This document shows, piece by piece, positions 1 to 8,950 of a stretch of DNA of 64,000 nt (the first letter of the stretch is position 1; each line of letters opens with the position of its first letter). The notes under the pieces were generated by a model. The model was not told where the DNA came from. It made no database searches and saw only the letters and a program-made list of their open reading frames with translations. Source of the DNA: Pedobacter sp. UBA5917 (lineage in GTDB: Bacteria > Bacteroidota > Bacteroidia > Sphingobacteriales > Sphingobacteriaceae); contig NZ_DJDT01000372.1 in the NCBI RefSeq assembly GCF_002432345.1, positions 1 through 64,000 on the forward strand, in the 5' to 3' direction. The translations under genes were made by a program, and so were the position numbers.

Positions 1-2105
1 AACCGCTCTTTAGCGGTAACGCCAAACTTCTGCTCTTCATCAATAATCATGATGCCGAGATCCTTAAACTTCACGTCCTTGCTCAATAAACGGTGTGTAC
101 CGATCAGGATGTCTACTTTACCCGCTGCAGCCTCTGCAAGTGTATCTTTTATCTGTTTATTAGTTTTAAAACGGTTGATATAATCTACCGTAACCGGAAA
201 ATCTTTTAAACGCGACGAGAAGGTTTTAAAATGCTGTAAGGCTAAAATCGTAGTCGGAACCAAAACAGCCGCCTGTTTGCCTTCTGCAACGGCTTTAAAT
301 GCCGCACGCACGGCGATTTCTGTTTTCCCAAAACCTACATCACCGCATACCAAACGGTCCATTGGATGTGGCGATTCCATATCCTTTTTAACATCCTGCG
401 TAGCTTTTAACTGATCGGGGGTATCTTCGTAGATGAAAGAAGCTTCCAATTCGGTCTGTAAATAACTATCAGGAGAAAATGCAGTTCCGGCCTGGGTTTT
501 ACGCAAAGCATAAAGTTTGATCAGATCCCGGGCGATATCTTTAACTTTTTTTTTAGTAGTTTTTTTTAGCTTGTCCCAGGCATCGGTACCCAGTTTATTC
601 ATCTTGGGTACACCACTTTCCTTACCGCTGTATTTTGCAATGCGGTTTAGCGAGTTGATGTTTACATAAAGCAGATCGTTATCTGCATAAATTAAACGGA
701 TCATCTCCTGGGTTTTGCCGTTTACCTCAACCTTTTCGAGACCGGCATATTTACCGATACCGTGATCGATGTGCGTAACATAATCGCCAGATTTCAGTTC
801 CCTTAAATCTTTTAAGGTAATGGCCTGACTTTTCTGATAACCTTTTTTAAGCTTGTATTTATAATAGCGGTCAAAAATCTGGTGGTCGGTATAAAAAGCC
901 GTTTGGATCTGCGGATCAACAAAGCCCTCGCGCAACATGCTGTTTATGGGGGTAAACTTGGCAGTTTTATCGATATCCTCCAAAATGGCATATAAACGCT
1001 CAATCTGTTTTGGCGAATCGGTAAAAATAAAATTAACAATGCCCTCTTTTTCGTTCTCTTTTAAGTTATGGATTAAAAGGTTGAAGTCTTTGTTGAACGA
1101 TGGCTGTGGCTTGGTTTCGAATTCGAAACGGTTATCTGTTTTATAAAAAAACTGCTTGCCGAATTCTACTAAAGGAAAATCCTGAAGGTGATCACCCAAT
1201 AATTTTTCGTCGCTGAAAGCAAATTTAGGGTCTATCCACTCCGGGTTCTGTGTTTTATCTGCAGCAGGCAGGGCTTTCCAGAGCTCAACGGCTTTTTTAT
1301 AACCTGCTTTAACAATGTCTAAAGTAAATTCTACATCTTTAAACCAGAGCTGGGTATCCTGATCGATATAATCGAGGATGCTGATGTTACTTTCAGTTAA
1401 AAACTTGGCCTGTACGTTCGGTACAATGGTTAACGATTTAACATCGGCAACCGAAAGCTGGCTTTCGATCTCAAAACTTCTGATGCTCTCTACTTCATCG
1501 CCAAAAAATTCGATGCGGTAAGGCAGGTCGGATGAAAAGGAAAATATATCTACAATACCTCCACGGATAGAAAACTGACCAGGTTCGTAAACAAAATCCC
1601 TGCGATCGAAATCATAATCAATCAAAAACTCATTGATAAAATCGATACCCAGTTTTGCACCCAGGCTGATTTCGAGCGTGTTTTTTTCCAGTGCAGAGCG
1701 GTCGATTACCTTTTCAGCGATGGCTTCAGGATAAGAAACCACAATTTTACCATACTCCGAATCGTGGTTTAGCTCGTTCAATACCTCGGCACGGGCGAGC
1801 ACATTGGCCGTATCTACCTGTGTAAAATCAAACGATTTGCGGTATGAGGAAGGAAATAACAAAATCTGCTTATCGAGCACACTTTCCAGATCGGACTGGA
1901 AATAGGCTGCCTCTTCCCTATCGGGTAAAACAAACAGGATGGGTTTATGTAATAAGAAGTATGATGAAAGTGCAACAATAGCATCGGCCGAGCCCACCAG
2001 TCCCTTTAATTGTATCTTTGGGTTTCTGGTAGCGTTCAACGCTTTGGTAAATTGGCTTACCCTATCGTCGGTTTTGTATCTGTTTATTAAATCTCTAATG
2101 TTCAA
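1..2105 (-). CDS. mfd: Transcription-repair coupling factor Mfd, 5' part (C-terminus beyond window)
   Basis: Mfd removes RNA polymerase stalled at DNA lesions and recruits UvrA. About 701 residues are visible: the UvrB-like N-terminal modules, a CarD-like RNA polymerase interaction domain from about residue 440 (motif THIDHGIGKYAG), then the start of the translocase with Walker A GFGKTE near 587 and a DEEQ box near 688. The remaining helicase motifs and the C-terminal domain fall outside the window. The start is inferred to be a TTG codon (NIRDLINRYKTDD follows), because an in-frame TAA lies eight codons upstream and no ATG or GTG lies between. Family assignment is secure; the start codon is an inference. 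Confidence 0.96.
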   Translation of the reverse strand, partial: MNIRDLINRYKTDDRVSQFTKALNATRNPKIQLKGLVGSADAIVALSSYFLLHKPILFVLPDREEAAYFQSDLESVLDKQILLFPSSYRKSFDFTQVDTANVLARAEVLNELNHDSEYGKIVVSYPEAIAEKVIDRSALEKNTLEISLGAKLGIDFINEFLIDYDFDRRDFVYEPGQFSIRGGIVDIFSFSSDLPYRIEFFGDEVESIRSFEIESQLSVADVKSLTIVPNVQAKFLTESNISILDYIDQDTQLWFKDVEFTLDIVKAGYKKAVELWKALPAADKTQNPEWIDPKFAFSDEKLLGDHLQDFPLVEFGKQFFYKTDNRFEFETKPQPSFNKDFNLLIHNLKENEKEGIVNFIFTDSPKQIERLYAILEDIDKTAKFTPINSMLREGFVDPQIQTAFYTDHQIFDRYYKYKLKKGYQKSQAITLKDLRELKSGDYVTHIDHGIGKYAGLEKVEVNGKTQEMIRLIYADNDLLYVNINSLNRIAKYSGKESGVPKMNKLGTDAWDKLKKTTKKKVKDIARDLIKLYALRKTQAGTAFSPDSYLQTELEASFIYEDTPDQLKATQDVKKDMESPHPMDRLVCGDVGFGKTEIAVRAAFKAVAEGKQAAVLVPTTILALQHFKTFSSRLKDFPVTVDYINRFKTNKQIKDTLAEAAAGKVDILIGTHRLLSKDVKFKDLGIMIIDEEQKFGVTAKER

Positions 2106-2335
2106 GGCACAAAAATAAGCTTATCTTTTAATATTAACCCCCAATTTATGTAAAGGTTTTTTTAACTATTTTTGGCAGATTGCGGTATGGTAGAAGGGAT
2201 CGGGGAAAAATTAAAAACTTATTCTTAGATACTATCTTCCGTTTTGTCGAAATATATCCCCCTTTCGTCGATTAAGGGCAAATCGGTGTAACAAAGGTAG
2301 TTCTATAGCCTCTAAATTGTATAAAAAGTGAAACG

Positions 2336-2638
2336 ATGAAATACATTAAAAGCTTTCCACTAGAACTTTTTTTCTGGGTAACGGCTTTGGTATTACTGGC
2401 AATAACAAATGGTCACGAGCATCACTTTACACTTTGTCCACTGGCCAATTTGGGCTTTAAGGATTGGTGTCCGGGATGTGGTATAGGCAGGTCGATCAGC
2501 CATATTTTACATGGCGAGTTTACCGAAAGCTTTTCCGAACATTGGTTTGGGTTTCCGGCACTTTTGATTATAGTTTATAGAATTTACACATTGATAAAAA
2601 ATAAAATAACATTTAAAATTTCACCAACAAATACATAA
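2336..2638 (+). CDS. DUF2752 small membrane protein
   Basis: A 100-residue protein with a first hydrophobic segment at about residues 8-25 and a second near 75-90. Between them is the family signature CPLANL...WCPGCGIGRS, with three cysteines, followed by a histidine-containing stretch. These match the DUF2752 family, whose function is not established; the CPGCG motif suggests metal or redox chemistry but that is inference. The stop codon is five bases before the next gene, so the two are probably co-transcribed. A DUF2752 gene next to a TM2-domain gene is a common Bacteroidota arrangement. Confidence 0.85.
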   Translation: MKYIKSFPLELFFWVTALVLLAITNGHEHHFTLCPLANLGFKDWCPGCGIGRSISHILHGEFTESFSEHWFGFPALLIIVYRIYTLIKNKITFKISPTNT

Positions 2639-2643
2639 CAACC

Positions 2644-3033
2644 ATGGATATCTTTCAATCACCTCTTATGTCGTTACCAGGTATAACACCAGAGGAATAC
2701 TCATACTTACAACAGGCAACAACAGGTTTAACCGAAGAGCAGTTGCGCAATTTCCTGATGGTTTATAGCAGCAAAAGGAAAAACCCATCAGATATGTTGA
2801 TTTTCTGTTTGATCGGATTATTCGCTGTACCCGGTTTACAAAGGTTCATCATCGGCCAGATCGGCATGGGTATTTTATACCTTGTAACCGCAGGTTTGTG
2901 TTTCATCGGATCGATCATTGATGTGGTAAACCATAAAACCCTTGCTTTTGAGCATAACCAGAAAATGGTTTTCGAAAGTTTACAGATGGTAAGAATGGGT
3001 GGTGGATTTCAACAACAGCCTGGAAAATTCTAG
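2644..3033 (+). CDS. TM2-domain membrane protein
   Basis: A 129-residue protein. The N-terminal 50 residues are predicted cytoplasmic and helical (PEEYSYLQQATTGLTEEQL). Two hydrophobic segments follow at about 52-70 and 76-95, joined by the short loop RFIIGQIGMGI, and a polar tail ends in GGGFQQQPGKF. The paired helices, with a Gly-rich turn and an acidic residue (SIIDV) after the second, are typical of TM2 domains. The biological role is unknown. It follows the DUF2752 gene with five bases between them and is closed by a terminator, so the pair looks like a two-gene operon. Confidence 0.82.
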   Translation: MDIFQSPLMSLPGITPEEYSYLQQATTGLTEEQLRNFLMVYSSKRKNPSDMLIFCLIGLFAVPGLQRFIIGQIGMGILYLVTAGLCFIGSIIDVVNHKTLAFEHNQKMVFESLQMVRMGGGFQQQPGKF

Positions 3034-3055
3034 AATAATATAAATTTGATATTCA

Positions 3056-3094
3056 AACCTTGCAGGTTTTAAAGCCTGCGAGGTTTTGTTTTTT
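3056..3094 (+). terminator. Intrinsic terminator after the TM2 gene
   Basis: An 11-bp stem (AACCTTGCAGG pairing with CCTGCGAGGTT, one G-U pair) is followed by TTTGTTTTTT. It lies 22 bases after the TM2 stop codon. Confidence 0.8.
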
Positions 3095-3133
3095 ATAAAC
3101 GAAAAACCCAGGTTAAATAAATTTTAACTCAAG

Positions 3134-3203
3134 GTCGTCACCCTGAATTTATTTCAGGGTCTATCTAGCGGGAAAGATGCTGAAACGAGTTCAGCATGAC
3201 GAC
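3134..3203. repeat. Intergenic double-hairpin repeat (GTCAYCCTGAA family)
   Basis: Outer arms GTCGTC and GACGAC enclose two hairpins, CCCTGAA/TTCAGGG and TGCTGAA/TTCAGCA. Related copies are at 20639, 29938 and 36173, with fragments at 52963 and 53067. Apart from this and the terminator at 3056, I see nothing else in the 328-base gap 3034-3361. Confidence 0.8.
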
Positions 3204-3361
3204 GTGTTAGAAAAAACCGAGGATGAAGCCGCCATAAAAACCGAACCCTGCTTTCCAAAAAAATATTGACCAGCTAAGTCACCTGAGCACATCTAAGTTG
3301 AAGTTTTACGATTTAGCTGAGCAAGTTTTTTTAACCTGCAGCGTTTATCTATATTTATCAA

Positions 3362-4459
3362 ATGAAATTAGCTGAAATTACCAATTACTTAGAAAGCATT
3401 GCGCCGCTTAATTATCAGGAAGATTATGATAACTCGGGTTTAATTGTAGGCGATCCGAATATGGAAATCCACAGTGCTTTGGTGGCTTTGGATTGTGTAG
3501 AGAAGATTGTAGATGAGGCCATTTCTACAGGCTGCAACCTGATCATTACCCATCATCCTATTGTTTTTAAAGGTTTAAAGAAGCTCAACGGTAAAAACTA
3601 TGTGGAGCGCGTGGTGCTTAAAGCAATTAAAAATAATATTGCGCTTTACGCCATCCATACCAATTTAGATAGCATCCATACCGGTGTAAATGCCAGGATC
3701 TGCGAACGGTTGGGCTTAACCGGCACCAAGGTACTTTCGCCAAAAGCCGGACTGTTAAAAAAACTGGTTACCTATTGTCCGCAGGCACAGGCCGAGCAAT
3801 TGCGATCGGCACTGTTTTATGCAGGCGCGGGTAACATCGGTAATTATAGCGAGTGCAGTTTTAATGCCGAAGGCTTTGGTACGTTTAAAGGAAATGAAAA
3901 TTCGGATCCTTTTGTGGGCGAGAAAGGCATACGCCACCGCGAATCGGAGGTGCGTATCGAAATGGTTTACCCTACACAGGCTGAGCGGAAAATTTTGGTT
4001 GCGCTGTTCGAAAACCATCCTTATGAAGAAGTAGCTTACGATATTTATAAACTTGAAAACAAACACCAACTCGTAGGTTCGGGTATGGTGGGCTGGCTCG
4101 AATATGATATGGATGCATACGATTTTTTACATCTGGTGAAAGACAGGATGCAGGCCAAAGTAGTTAGGTATACCGATGTAACCGGCAAAAGAATCAAAAA
4201 AGTGGCAGTTTGTGGCGGCTCGGGGAGCTTCCTTTTAAAAGAAGCCATTGCTGCCGGAGCAGACGCTTTTATCACCGCAGATTTTAAATATCACGAGTTT
4301 TTTGATGCAGAGGAAAAACTGATCATTGCCGACATCGGACACTTTGAAACTGAACAATTTACCTCAAATTTATTGCTTGAAATTATTCAGAAAAAATTTA
4401 CTAACTTTGCAATCCGTTTAACGGAGCAAAATACAAACCCCATAAATTACTTGTTTTAA
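3362..4459 (+). CDS. Nif3-like dinuclear metal centre protein (YqfO type)
   Basis: A 365-residue member of the Nif3/DUF34 family, which forms hexamers with a two-metal site; some members are annotated as GTP cyclohydrolase I type 2 homologues but the substrate is uncertain. Visible metal-site candidates are His64-His65 (IITHHPIVF), His99 and Asp103 (YAIHTNLDS), and C-terminal His and Glu in IGHFETEQF near 327-331. The region of about 130-240 is the extra PII/CutA-like insert that separates the long YqfO type from the short YbgI type. The stop overlaps the next start (TAATG), so the zinc-ribbon gene is translationally coupled. This pairing is common in Bacteroidota. Confidence 0.93.
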   Translation: MKLAEITNYLESIAPLNYQEDYDNSGLIVGDPNMEIHSALVALDCVEKIVDEAISTGCNLIITHHPIVFKGLKKLNGKNYVERVVLKAIKNNIALYAIHTNLDSIHTGVNARICERLGLTGTKVLSPKAGLLKKLVTYCPQAQAEQLRSALFYAGAGNIGNYSECSFNAEGFGTFKGNENSDPFVGEKGIRHRESEVRIEMVYPTQAERKILVALFENHPYEEVAYDIYKLENKHQLVGSGMVGWLEYDMDAYDFLHLVKDRMQAKVVRYTDVTGKRIKKVAVCGGSGSFLLKEAIAAGADAFITADFKYHEFFDAEEKLIIADIGHFETEQFTSNLLLEIIQKKFTNFAIRLTEQNTNPINYLF

Positions 4460-5202
4460 TGGAACAAACCGTAGAACAGAAGCTAAAGGCTTTATACGAA
4501 TTACAAAATATCCACACCAAAATTGATAAGATCCGCCAGGTGCGTGGTGAATTACCAATGGAAGTTGCCGATCTTGAGGATGATGTTTTAGGATTAGAAA
4601 CCAGAATTTCAAAAATCAAAGGCGAACTTGATGATCTTGAGGATTCGATCGTAACCCGTAAAAATACAATTAAAGATGCGCAAGCTGCCATCAAAAGATA
4701 CGATTCTCAATTAAAAGAAGTTAAAAATAACCGCGAATACGATGCTTTGACTAAAGAAATCGAGATTCAAGGTTTAGATATCCAGGTTTCTGAAAAGAAA
4801 ATCAAGGAACACGGTTTCGAGATCAACTCTAAAACAGAAATCTACGAAGCTGCTAAAGCTGAGTTAGACGGAAGAAAGAAAGATTTGGATACTAAAAAAG
4901 CCGAATTGGATGTAATTACTGCCGAAACTGAAAAAGAAGAGGAAGATTTACAGAAAAAAGCGGATAAGGCTGAGCCTCAGATCGAAGAGCGTTTATTGGT
5001 GGCTTACAAACGTTTACGCAAAAATGCTGTAAATGGTTTAGCTGTAGTAACTATCGATCGTGACTCTTGTTCAGGTTGTTTCAACCAGATCCCACCTCAA
5101 CGTCAGTTAGATATCCGTCAGCGTAAAAAAATCATCGTTTGCGAGCACTGCGGACGTATTTTGGTTGATGAGGCTTTAACACACGAAGTGGCAGAAGCTT
5201 AA
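4459..5202 (+). CDS. Coiled-coil protein with C4 zinc ribbon
   Basis: A 247-residue protein with a long charged coiled coil (about residues 5-185, heptads rich in Glu and Lys) and a C-terminal zinc ribbon with CSGC at 204-207 and CEHC at 228-231. This is the CT398/HP0958-like family (Pfam zf-RING_7). The Helicobacter member binds RpoN and flagellin mRNA, but no flagellar genes are present here, so that role should not be transferred. It is coupled to the Nif3 gene by a one-base overlap. A strong terminator follows. Confidence 0.9.
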   Translation: MEQTVEQKLKALYELQNIHTKIDKIRQVRGELPMEVADLEDDVLGLETRISKIKGELDDLEDSIVTRKNTIKDAQAAIKRYDSQLKEVKNNREYDALTKEIEIQGLDIQVSEKKIKEHGFEINSKTEIYEAAKAELDGRKKDLDTKKAELDVITAETEKEEEDLQKKADKAEPQIEERLLVAYKRLRKNAVNGLAVVTIDRDSCSGCFNQIPPQRQLDIRQRKKIIVCEHCGRILVDEALTHEVAEA

Positions 5203-5223
5203 TCTACAATATTAAATGTATTG

Positions 5224-5257
5224 AACGTCCCGATCAGATGATCGGGACGTTTTTTTG
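5224..5257 (+). terminator. Intrinsic terminator after the zinc-ribbon gene
   Basis: Perfect stem AACGTCCCGATC / GATCGGGACGTT with the loop AGAT, followed by a run of seven T. Confidence 0.92.
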
Positions 5258-5367
5258 TTTAGGCCTATTTTTTGCTTGTACAAAAACATGAACGCATTTT
5301 TAGCGTTTAATGTAGATATTTGACGCCATACAAAAGTTGTAGAACCAAACCGAAATTAGCATCCCGA

Positions 5368-6858
5368 ATGAATAAAAGCTTCCGTTTTTTTGTAACCCCG
5401 CTCCTGCTCACATTTCCACTTTTTTCATTTGCAAATTTCGATTTCAATAGCAATTGCCTAAATGCCTACAAAAGTATTTTCGAACTCAAACTTGGCAATG
5501 CAAGGGCATATATTTCTACCGAAAAAAAGCAGCATCCCAACAATTCCATTATTCCGCTGCTCGAAAATTATGTAGATTATTTTACGGTGCTCACTTCAGA
5601 AAGCAAAGCCGATTTCGATAGGTTAAAAGTAAATAAATCATCCCGTTTGGATCAGATCAGCGATGACGATAAAGGCTCACCTTATTATTTGTATGCGCAG
5701 GCTGAAATCAACCTGCAATGGGCGCTTATCCGAGGACGTTTTGGCGAATATTTTAATGCGGCTATGGAAGTTAAAAGAGCGAATAGCCTTTTACAGGAGA
5801 ACAATAAAAAATTCCCGAATTTCCACCTTAATCTAAAAGGTTTAGGACTTATTAATGCAGTTTTGGGCAATTTACCCGACGGAGCACTAAAAACAGCCCT
5901 TTCTACTTTCGGAATTAAAGGGAATCTTCAGAATGGGTTAAATATGTTCGAAAAACTGGCCGATAATCTACCAAAATCGACTTATGAGCCTTTTTATGAA
6001 GAAGTGGTATTTTATTATGCCTACGTATTAACCGATGTTGCCCATAGCCCAACGGCTTACGCCAAAACGATGAAATATACCGAAAGGATTGCTGATACCA
6101 GTTTACTGAAAAGTTACCTGCAAAGTTATGTGTGCATTAAAAACTCGCACAGCGACGAGGCCATTGCGATTTTGGCAAAGCGGCCCGAAGGAGGCGTTTA
6201 CCAGCCTTTTCCCTATCTGGATTATCTGGAAGGCATTGCACATTTAAATAAACTCGATCTTAATGCCGGCACTTATTTTAACCGCTTTTTACAGGCCACC
6301 AAGGGCGTAAATTTTGTGAAGGATGCTTATCTCCATTTGGGCTGGATATCGCTGCTGAAAGGAGATAAAGATGGGTATGCGGCATTTGCAGCTAAGGCAA
6401 TAAAAAATGGCTACACCTATATGGAAAAAGATAAGCAGGCAAAGAGTGAAGCTGCTGCCGGAACACCAACGCTCGACCTGCTAAAAGCCAGACTTTTATT
6501 TGATGGAGGGTATTTAACCAGGGCTTTGCAGTTATTGGGTGATAAAAAAGCTGGCGATTATAGCAATGATAAAGATAAAACCGAATTTACTTACCGTTTA
6601 GGCAGGGTTTACGATGATTTAGGAAAGGATGACCAGGCTTTAGCCGCCTACCAGGAAACCATTAATGGGGGACGAAATCTGAAATACTACTTTGCTGCTA
6701 ATGCAGCCCTGCAAATGGGTAAACTATACGAGAGGAAGAAAAATGAAGCAAAGGCCAAAGAAGCTTTCAATACCGCCATTGCCATGAAAAACCATGAGTT
6801 TGAAAGCAGTATCGAAAGCCAGGCCAAAGCCGGATTAAGGCGTTTGGCCAATAACTAA
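5368..6858 (+). CDS. Exported tetratricopeptide-repeat protein
   Basis: A 496-residue protein starting MNKSFRFFVTPLLLTFPLF, a clear signal peptide with probable cleavage near FSFA. An in-frame start at 5320 exists but would add 16 polar residues before the signal, so 5368 is preferred. The body is all-helical. Canonical TPR units are visible near the C-terminus (FTYRLGRVYDDLGKDDQALA and an adjacent YYFAANAALQMGKLYERKKN unit), with more degenerate ones upstream. It is probably a periplasmic or surface-associated scaffold; no partner can be named. Its stop codon overlaps the convergent KAS III-like gene by three bases. Confidence 0.85.
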   Translation: MNKSFRFFVTPLLLTFPLFSFANFDFNSNCLNAYKSIFELKLGNARAYISTEKKQHPNNSIIPLLENYVDYFTVLTSESKADFDRLKVNKSSRLDQISDDDKGSPYYLYAQAEINLQWALIRGRFGEYFNAAMEVKRANSLLQENNKKFPNFHLNLKGLGLINAVLGNLPDGALKTALSTFGIKGNLQNGLNMFEKLADNLPKSTYEPFYEEVVFYYAYVLTDVAHSPTAYAKTMKYTERIADTSLLKSYLQSYVCIKNSHSDEAIAILAKRPEGGVYQPFPYLDYLEGIAHLNKLDLNAGTYFNRFLQATKGVNFVKDAYLHLGWISLLKGDKDGYAAFAAKAIKNGYTYMEKDKQAKSEAAAGTPTLDLLKARLLFDGGYLTRALQLLGDKKAGDYSNDKDKTEFTYRLGRVYDDLGKDDQALAAYQETINGGRNLKYYFAANAALQMGKLYERKKNEAKAKEAFNTAIAMKNHEFESSIESQAKAGLRRLANN

Positions 6859-7934
6859 AAGCGGTGTACAAAAGCATTGATGTGCATACCCGCGCCTACC
6901 GAGGCAAAAACGGCTACATCCCCTGCTTTAACTTTATAACCTTTTACCTGCTCTTTTAAAACGAGATCCAATAGGGTTGGTACAGTAGCTACAGAGCTAT
7001 TGCCCAGCCACGAAATCGTCATCGGTACCAGGTTTTCGGGTACGACATCTTTACCGTAAAGCTTAAACAGGCGTTTCATAATGGCTGTATCCATTTTGCC
7101 ATTGGCCTGGTGCACAAATACAATATTAATATCCTCTACGCTTAAACCTGCTTTATCTATTGCTTTTTTTATAACCTGTGGCACCTGTACAACCGCAAAC
7201 TCATATAGTTTACGACCGTTCATTTTCATGTAGAAATTTCCACTGGTTTCATCTGGGTGTGAGCCTTTGCCCATAGTAAGCAGATTACCATGGTTAACTG
7301 AATGCGTTTCTGTTTTATGGGCCAGTATCCCCTTTTTTTCTGTTCCTTCTTCTGCAGCTTCGAAAATAACTGCACCTGCACCATCAGAAAAAATCATGCT
7401 ATCACGGTCGTGCGGATCGATAATGCGGCTTAGTGTTTCAGCACCAATTACCATTACCCGTTTGGCATCGCCGCTTTTGATGTAATAATCGGCCTGTATG
7501 GCGCCCTGTACCCAACCCGGACAACCGAAAATAAGATCATAAGCCACGCAATCAGGATTATGGATGCCCAATTGTTGCTTTACTTTTGATGCTAAAGCGG
7601 GTAAAATATCACTACGGTTGCTATTTAAAGGAATATCGCCGAAATTATGGCAAAAGATAATATAATCTAATGTTTCCTTATCGATACCGGCGTTTTCGAT
7701 GGCTTTTTCTGCCGCCTTTGCGCCAAGGTGATTACTCAACTGCTCCGGACAGGCATAGCGCCTTTCTACAATTTCGGTAATTTCAGAGAATTTATGGATA
7801 ATCTCCGAGTTCTCTTTTTCAAGTCGGTTTCCATTCTCGAAAAACGTCGAATTCAAGAATTCGTTACCAGAAATAATATTCTGTGGGATATAACTTCCGG
7901 TACCGGTAATTACCGTGTTTATTGCTTTGCTCAT
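6855..7934 (-). CDS. 3-oxoacyl-ACP synthase III-like enzyme
   Basis: A 359-residue thiolase-fold enzyme of the KAS III group, which condenses an acyl-CoA starter with malonyl-ACP. The Cys-His-Asn triad is present: Cys in DLIFGCPGWVQG, His in FVHQANGK, Asn in WLGNSSVA. It is longer than typical FabH (about 320), and the active-site motif differs from the usual DxxAACxGF, so it is probably not the housekeeping FabH. It could be a specialised starter or a polyene/resorcinol-type enzyme, but no ACP, ketoreductase or pathway gene is adjacent. It appears monocistronic. Confidence 0.88.
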   Translation of the reverse strand: MSKAINTVITGTGSYIPQNIISGNEFLNSTFFENGNRLEKENSEIIHKFSEITEIVERRYACPEQLSNHLGAKAAEKAIENAGIDKETLDYIIFCHNFGDIPLNSNRSDILPALASKVKQQLGIHNPDCVAYDLIFGCPGWVQGAIQADYYIKSGDAKRVMVIGAETLSRIIDPHDRDSMIFSDGAGAVIFEAAEEGTEKKGILAHKTETHSVNHGNLLTMGKGSHPDETSGNFYMKMNGRKLYEFAVVQVPQVIKKAIDKAGLSVEDINIVFVHQANGKMDTAIMKRLFKLYGKDVVPENLVPMTISWLGNSSVATVPTLLDLVLKEQVKGYKVKAGDVAVFASVGAGMHINAFVHRF

Positions 7935-7942
7935 AAATTATA

Positions 7943-7964
7943 ATACCGCATACTAAATCGGTAT
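7943..7964. promoter_or_regulatory. Inverted repeat upstream of the KAS III-like gene
   Basis: ATACCG and CGGTAT are separated by 10 bases, 8 bases upstream of the start codon, in a position to act as an operator. This is the only structured element I see in the 309-base gap 7935-8243, which is otherwise AT-rich with no credible ORF. Confidence 0.35.
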
Positions 7965-8243
7965 GTAGTATAAAACTATCAATTATATTCGGTAATCGGA
8001 AATATATTTGACTTTAGTAATGCTTATTTTCAATGTTGGCTTTTAAATATTTATGTTTTACAGATAGGTTTTTGTTCAGCAAAATACGTTTTTGAAGCAT
8101 ATCAATTGTATTTAAACGATGCTTTTTTTTGATTGTTGTTTGTAAACCGGGTAATGCGCATTAAAAAGACAACTATAAGGTATCATATTGCTTTATTAAT
8201 TGGGCTGTTTTAATGCAAGCATAAGCCGCAAATAAACTGTGGT

Positions 8244-8888
8244 TTAGTTAAAATCGTCGATCAAAAACACGAAAAGTTCTTTAGGTCCGTGAGCGCCCAG
8301 AACCAGTGTTTTTTCGATATCGGCGGTTCTGCTGGGCCCGGTAATGTTGCTGATCATGGATGGAATCTGGCTACCGTATTTGTTTTTTAACAATTGAAAG
8401 CCATCCTTAAGATCCAAAACCAACTGGCTTGTTTTTGCAATCACGATGTGGTGATGCGGGAAAATACTTAACCTTCGGCCTGCAGCACCGCTATTGCTTA
8501 CCATTACGCTTCCGTTACGGGCAATTAAGGCCTCGCAAAGGGTAATTCCTACTTCGGCCTGCTCAAAATCTTTATCGGTTTGATAAAAAGGGAATTCGTA
8601 CTTGCTTAAAAACTGCTGTAGTTCGGGTTCCCAACAGTATATTTTACGCCATTTAAATTTATCGGCAAGCTGGAGCATGTTTTCAAAAAAATCGATGCCA
8701 TCCTCACAAAAAATGAAATTACCCGATATGGCAGTAAGCTGTTCGGCAAATAATACCTCTAACTCATCTGTATTTTTTTTATACAATACACTCTCTTCTA
8801 AGTTGGGATAAGGGTTTTCGCGCTTCTCCAGCAATGCCTTCCTTATCTTTTTTAGTATCTGTTCTTTCGCTGTCGTATTATCCTTCAT
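8244..8888 (-). CDS. LUD-domain protein (LutC/YkgG family)
   Basis: A 214-residue protein with the LUD fold; conserved segments are EVGITLCEALIARNGSVMVS near 115 and NITGPSRTADIEKTLVLG near 181-198. In other bacteria LutC works with LutA and LutB in lactate oxidation. Neither partner is adjacent here; a lone LUD gene beside ftsH is common in Bacteroidota and its role is not known. The start codon is only two bases after the T-tract of the terminator at 8889-8925, leaving no room for a ribosome-binding site outside the hairpin. It follows ftsH on the same strand. Confidence 0.88.
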   Translation of the reverse strand: MKDNTTAKEQILKKIRKALLEKRENPYPNLEESVLYKKNTDELEVLFAEQLTAISGNFIFCEDGIDFFENMLQLADKFKWRKIYCWEPELQQFLSKYEFPFYQTDKDFEQAEVGITLCEALIARNGSVMVSNSGAAGRRLSIFPHHHIVIAKTSQLVLDLKDGFQLLKNKYGSQIPSMISNITGPSRTADIEKTLVLGAHGPKELFVFLIDDFN

Positions 8889-8925
8889 ATAAAAAAAAGC
8901 TACCCTAATGATTAACTAGGGTAGC
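8889..8925 (-). terminator. Terminator hairpin between ftsH and the LUD gene
   Basis: On the minus strand, GCTACCCTA and TAGGGTAGC form a perfect 9-bp stem followed by eight T. It ends two bases before the LUD start codon. It can end ftsH transcripts, and could also act as an attenuator for the LUD gene. Confidence 0.85.
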
Positions 8926-8932
8926 AAATGTA
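8925..8932 (-). promoter_or_regulatory. Possible -7 promoter box for the LUD gene
   Basis: TACATTTG on the minus strand fits the Bacteroidota TAnnTTTG consensus. It lies directly upstream of the hairpin at 8889-8925, so a transcript starting here would carry the hairpin as its leader. No clear -33 box was seen. Confidence 0.35.
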
Positions 8933-8950
8933 ATAATAGAAATTGTTTAT

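Noticed and set aside
937..1146. A 69-codon ORF antisense to mfd
   Set aside because: Mfd frame is continuous and conserved; the ORF is its shadow.
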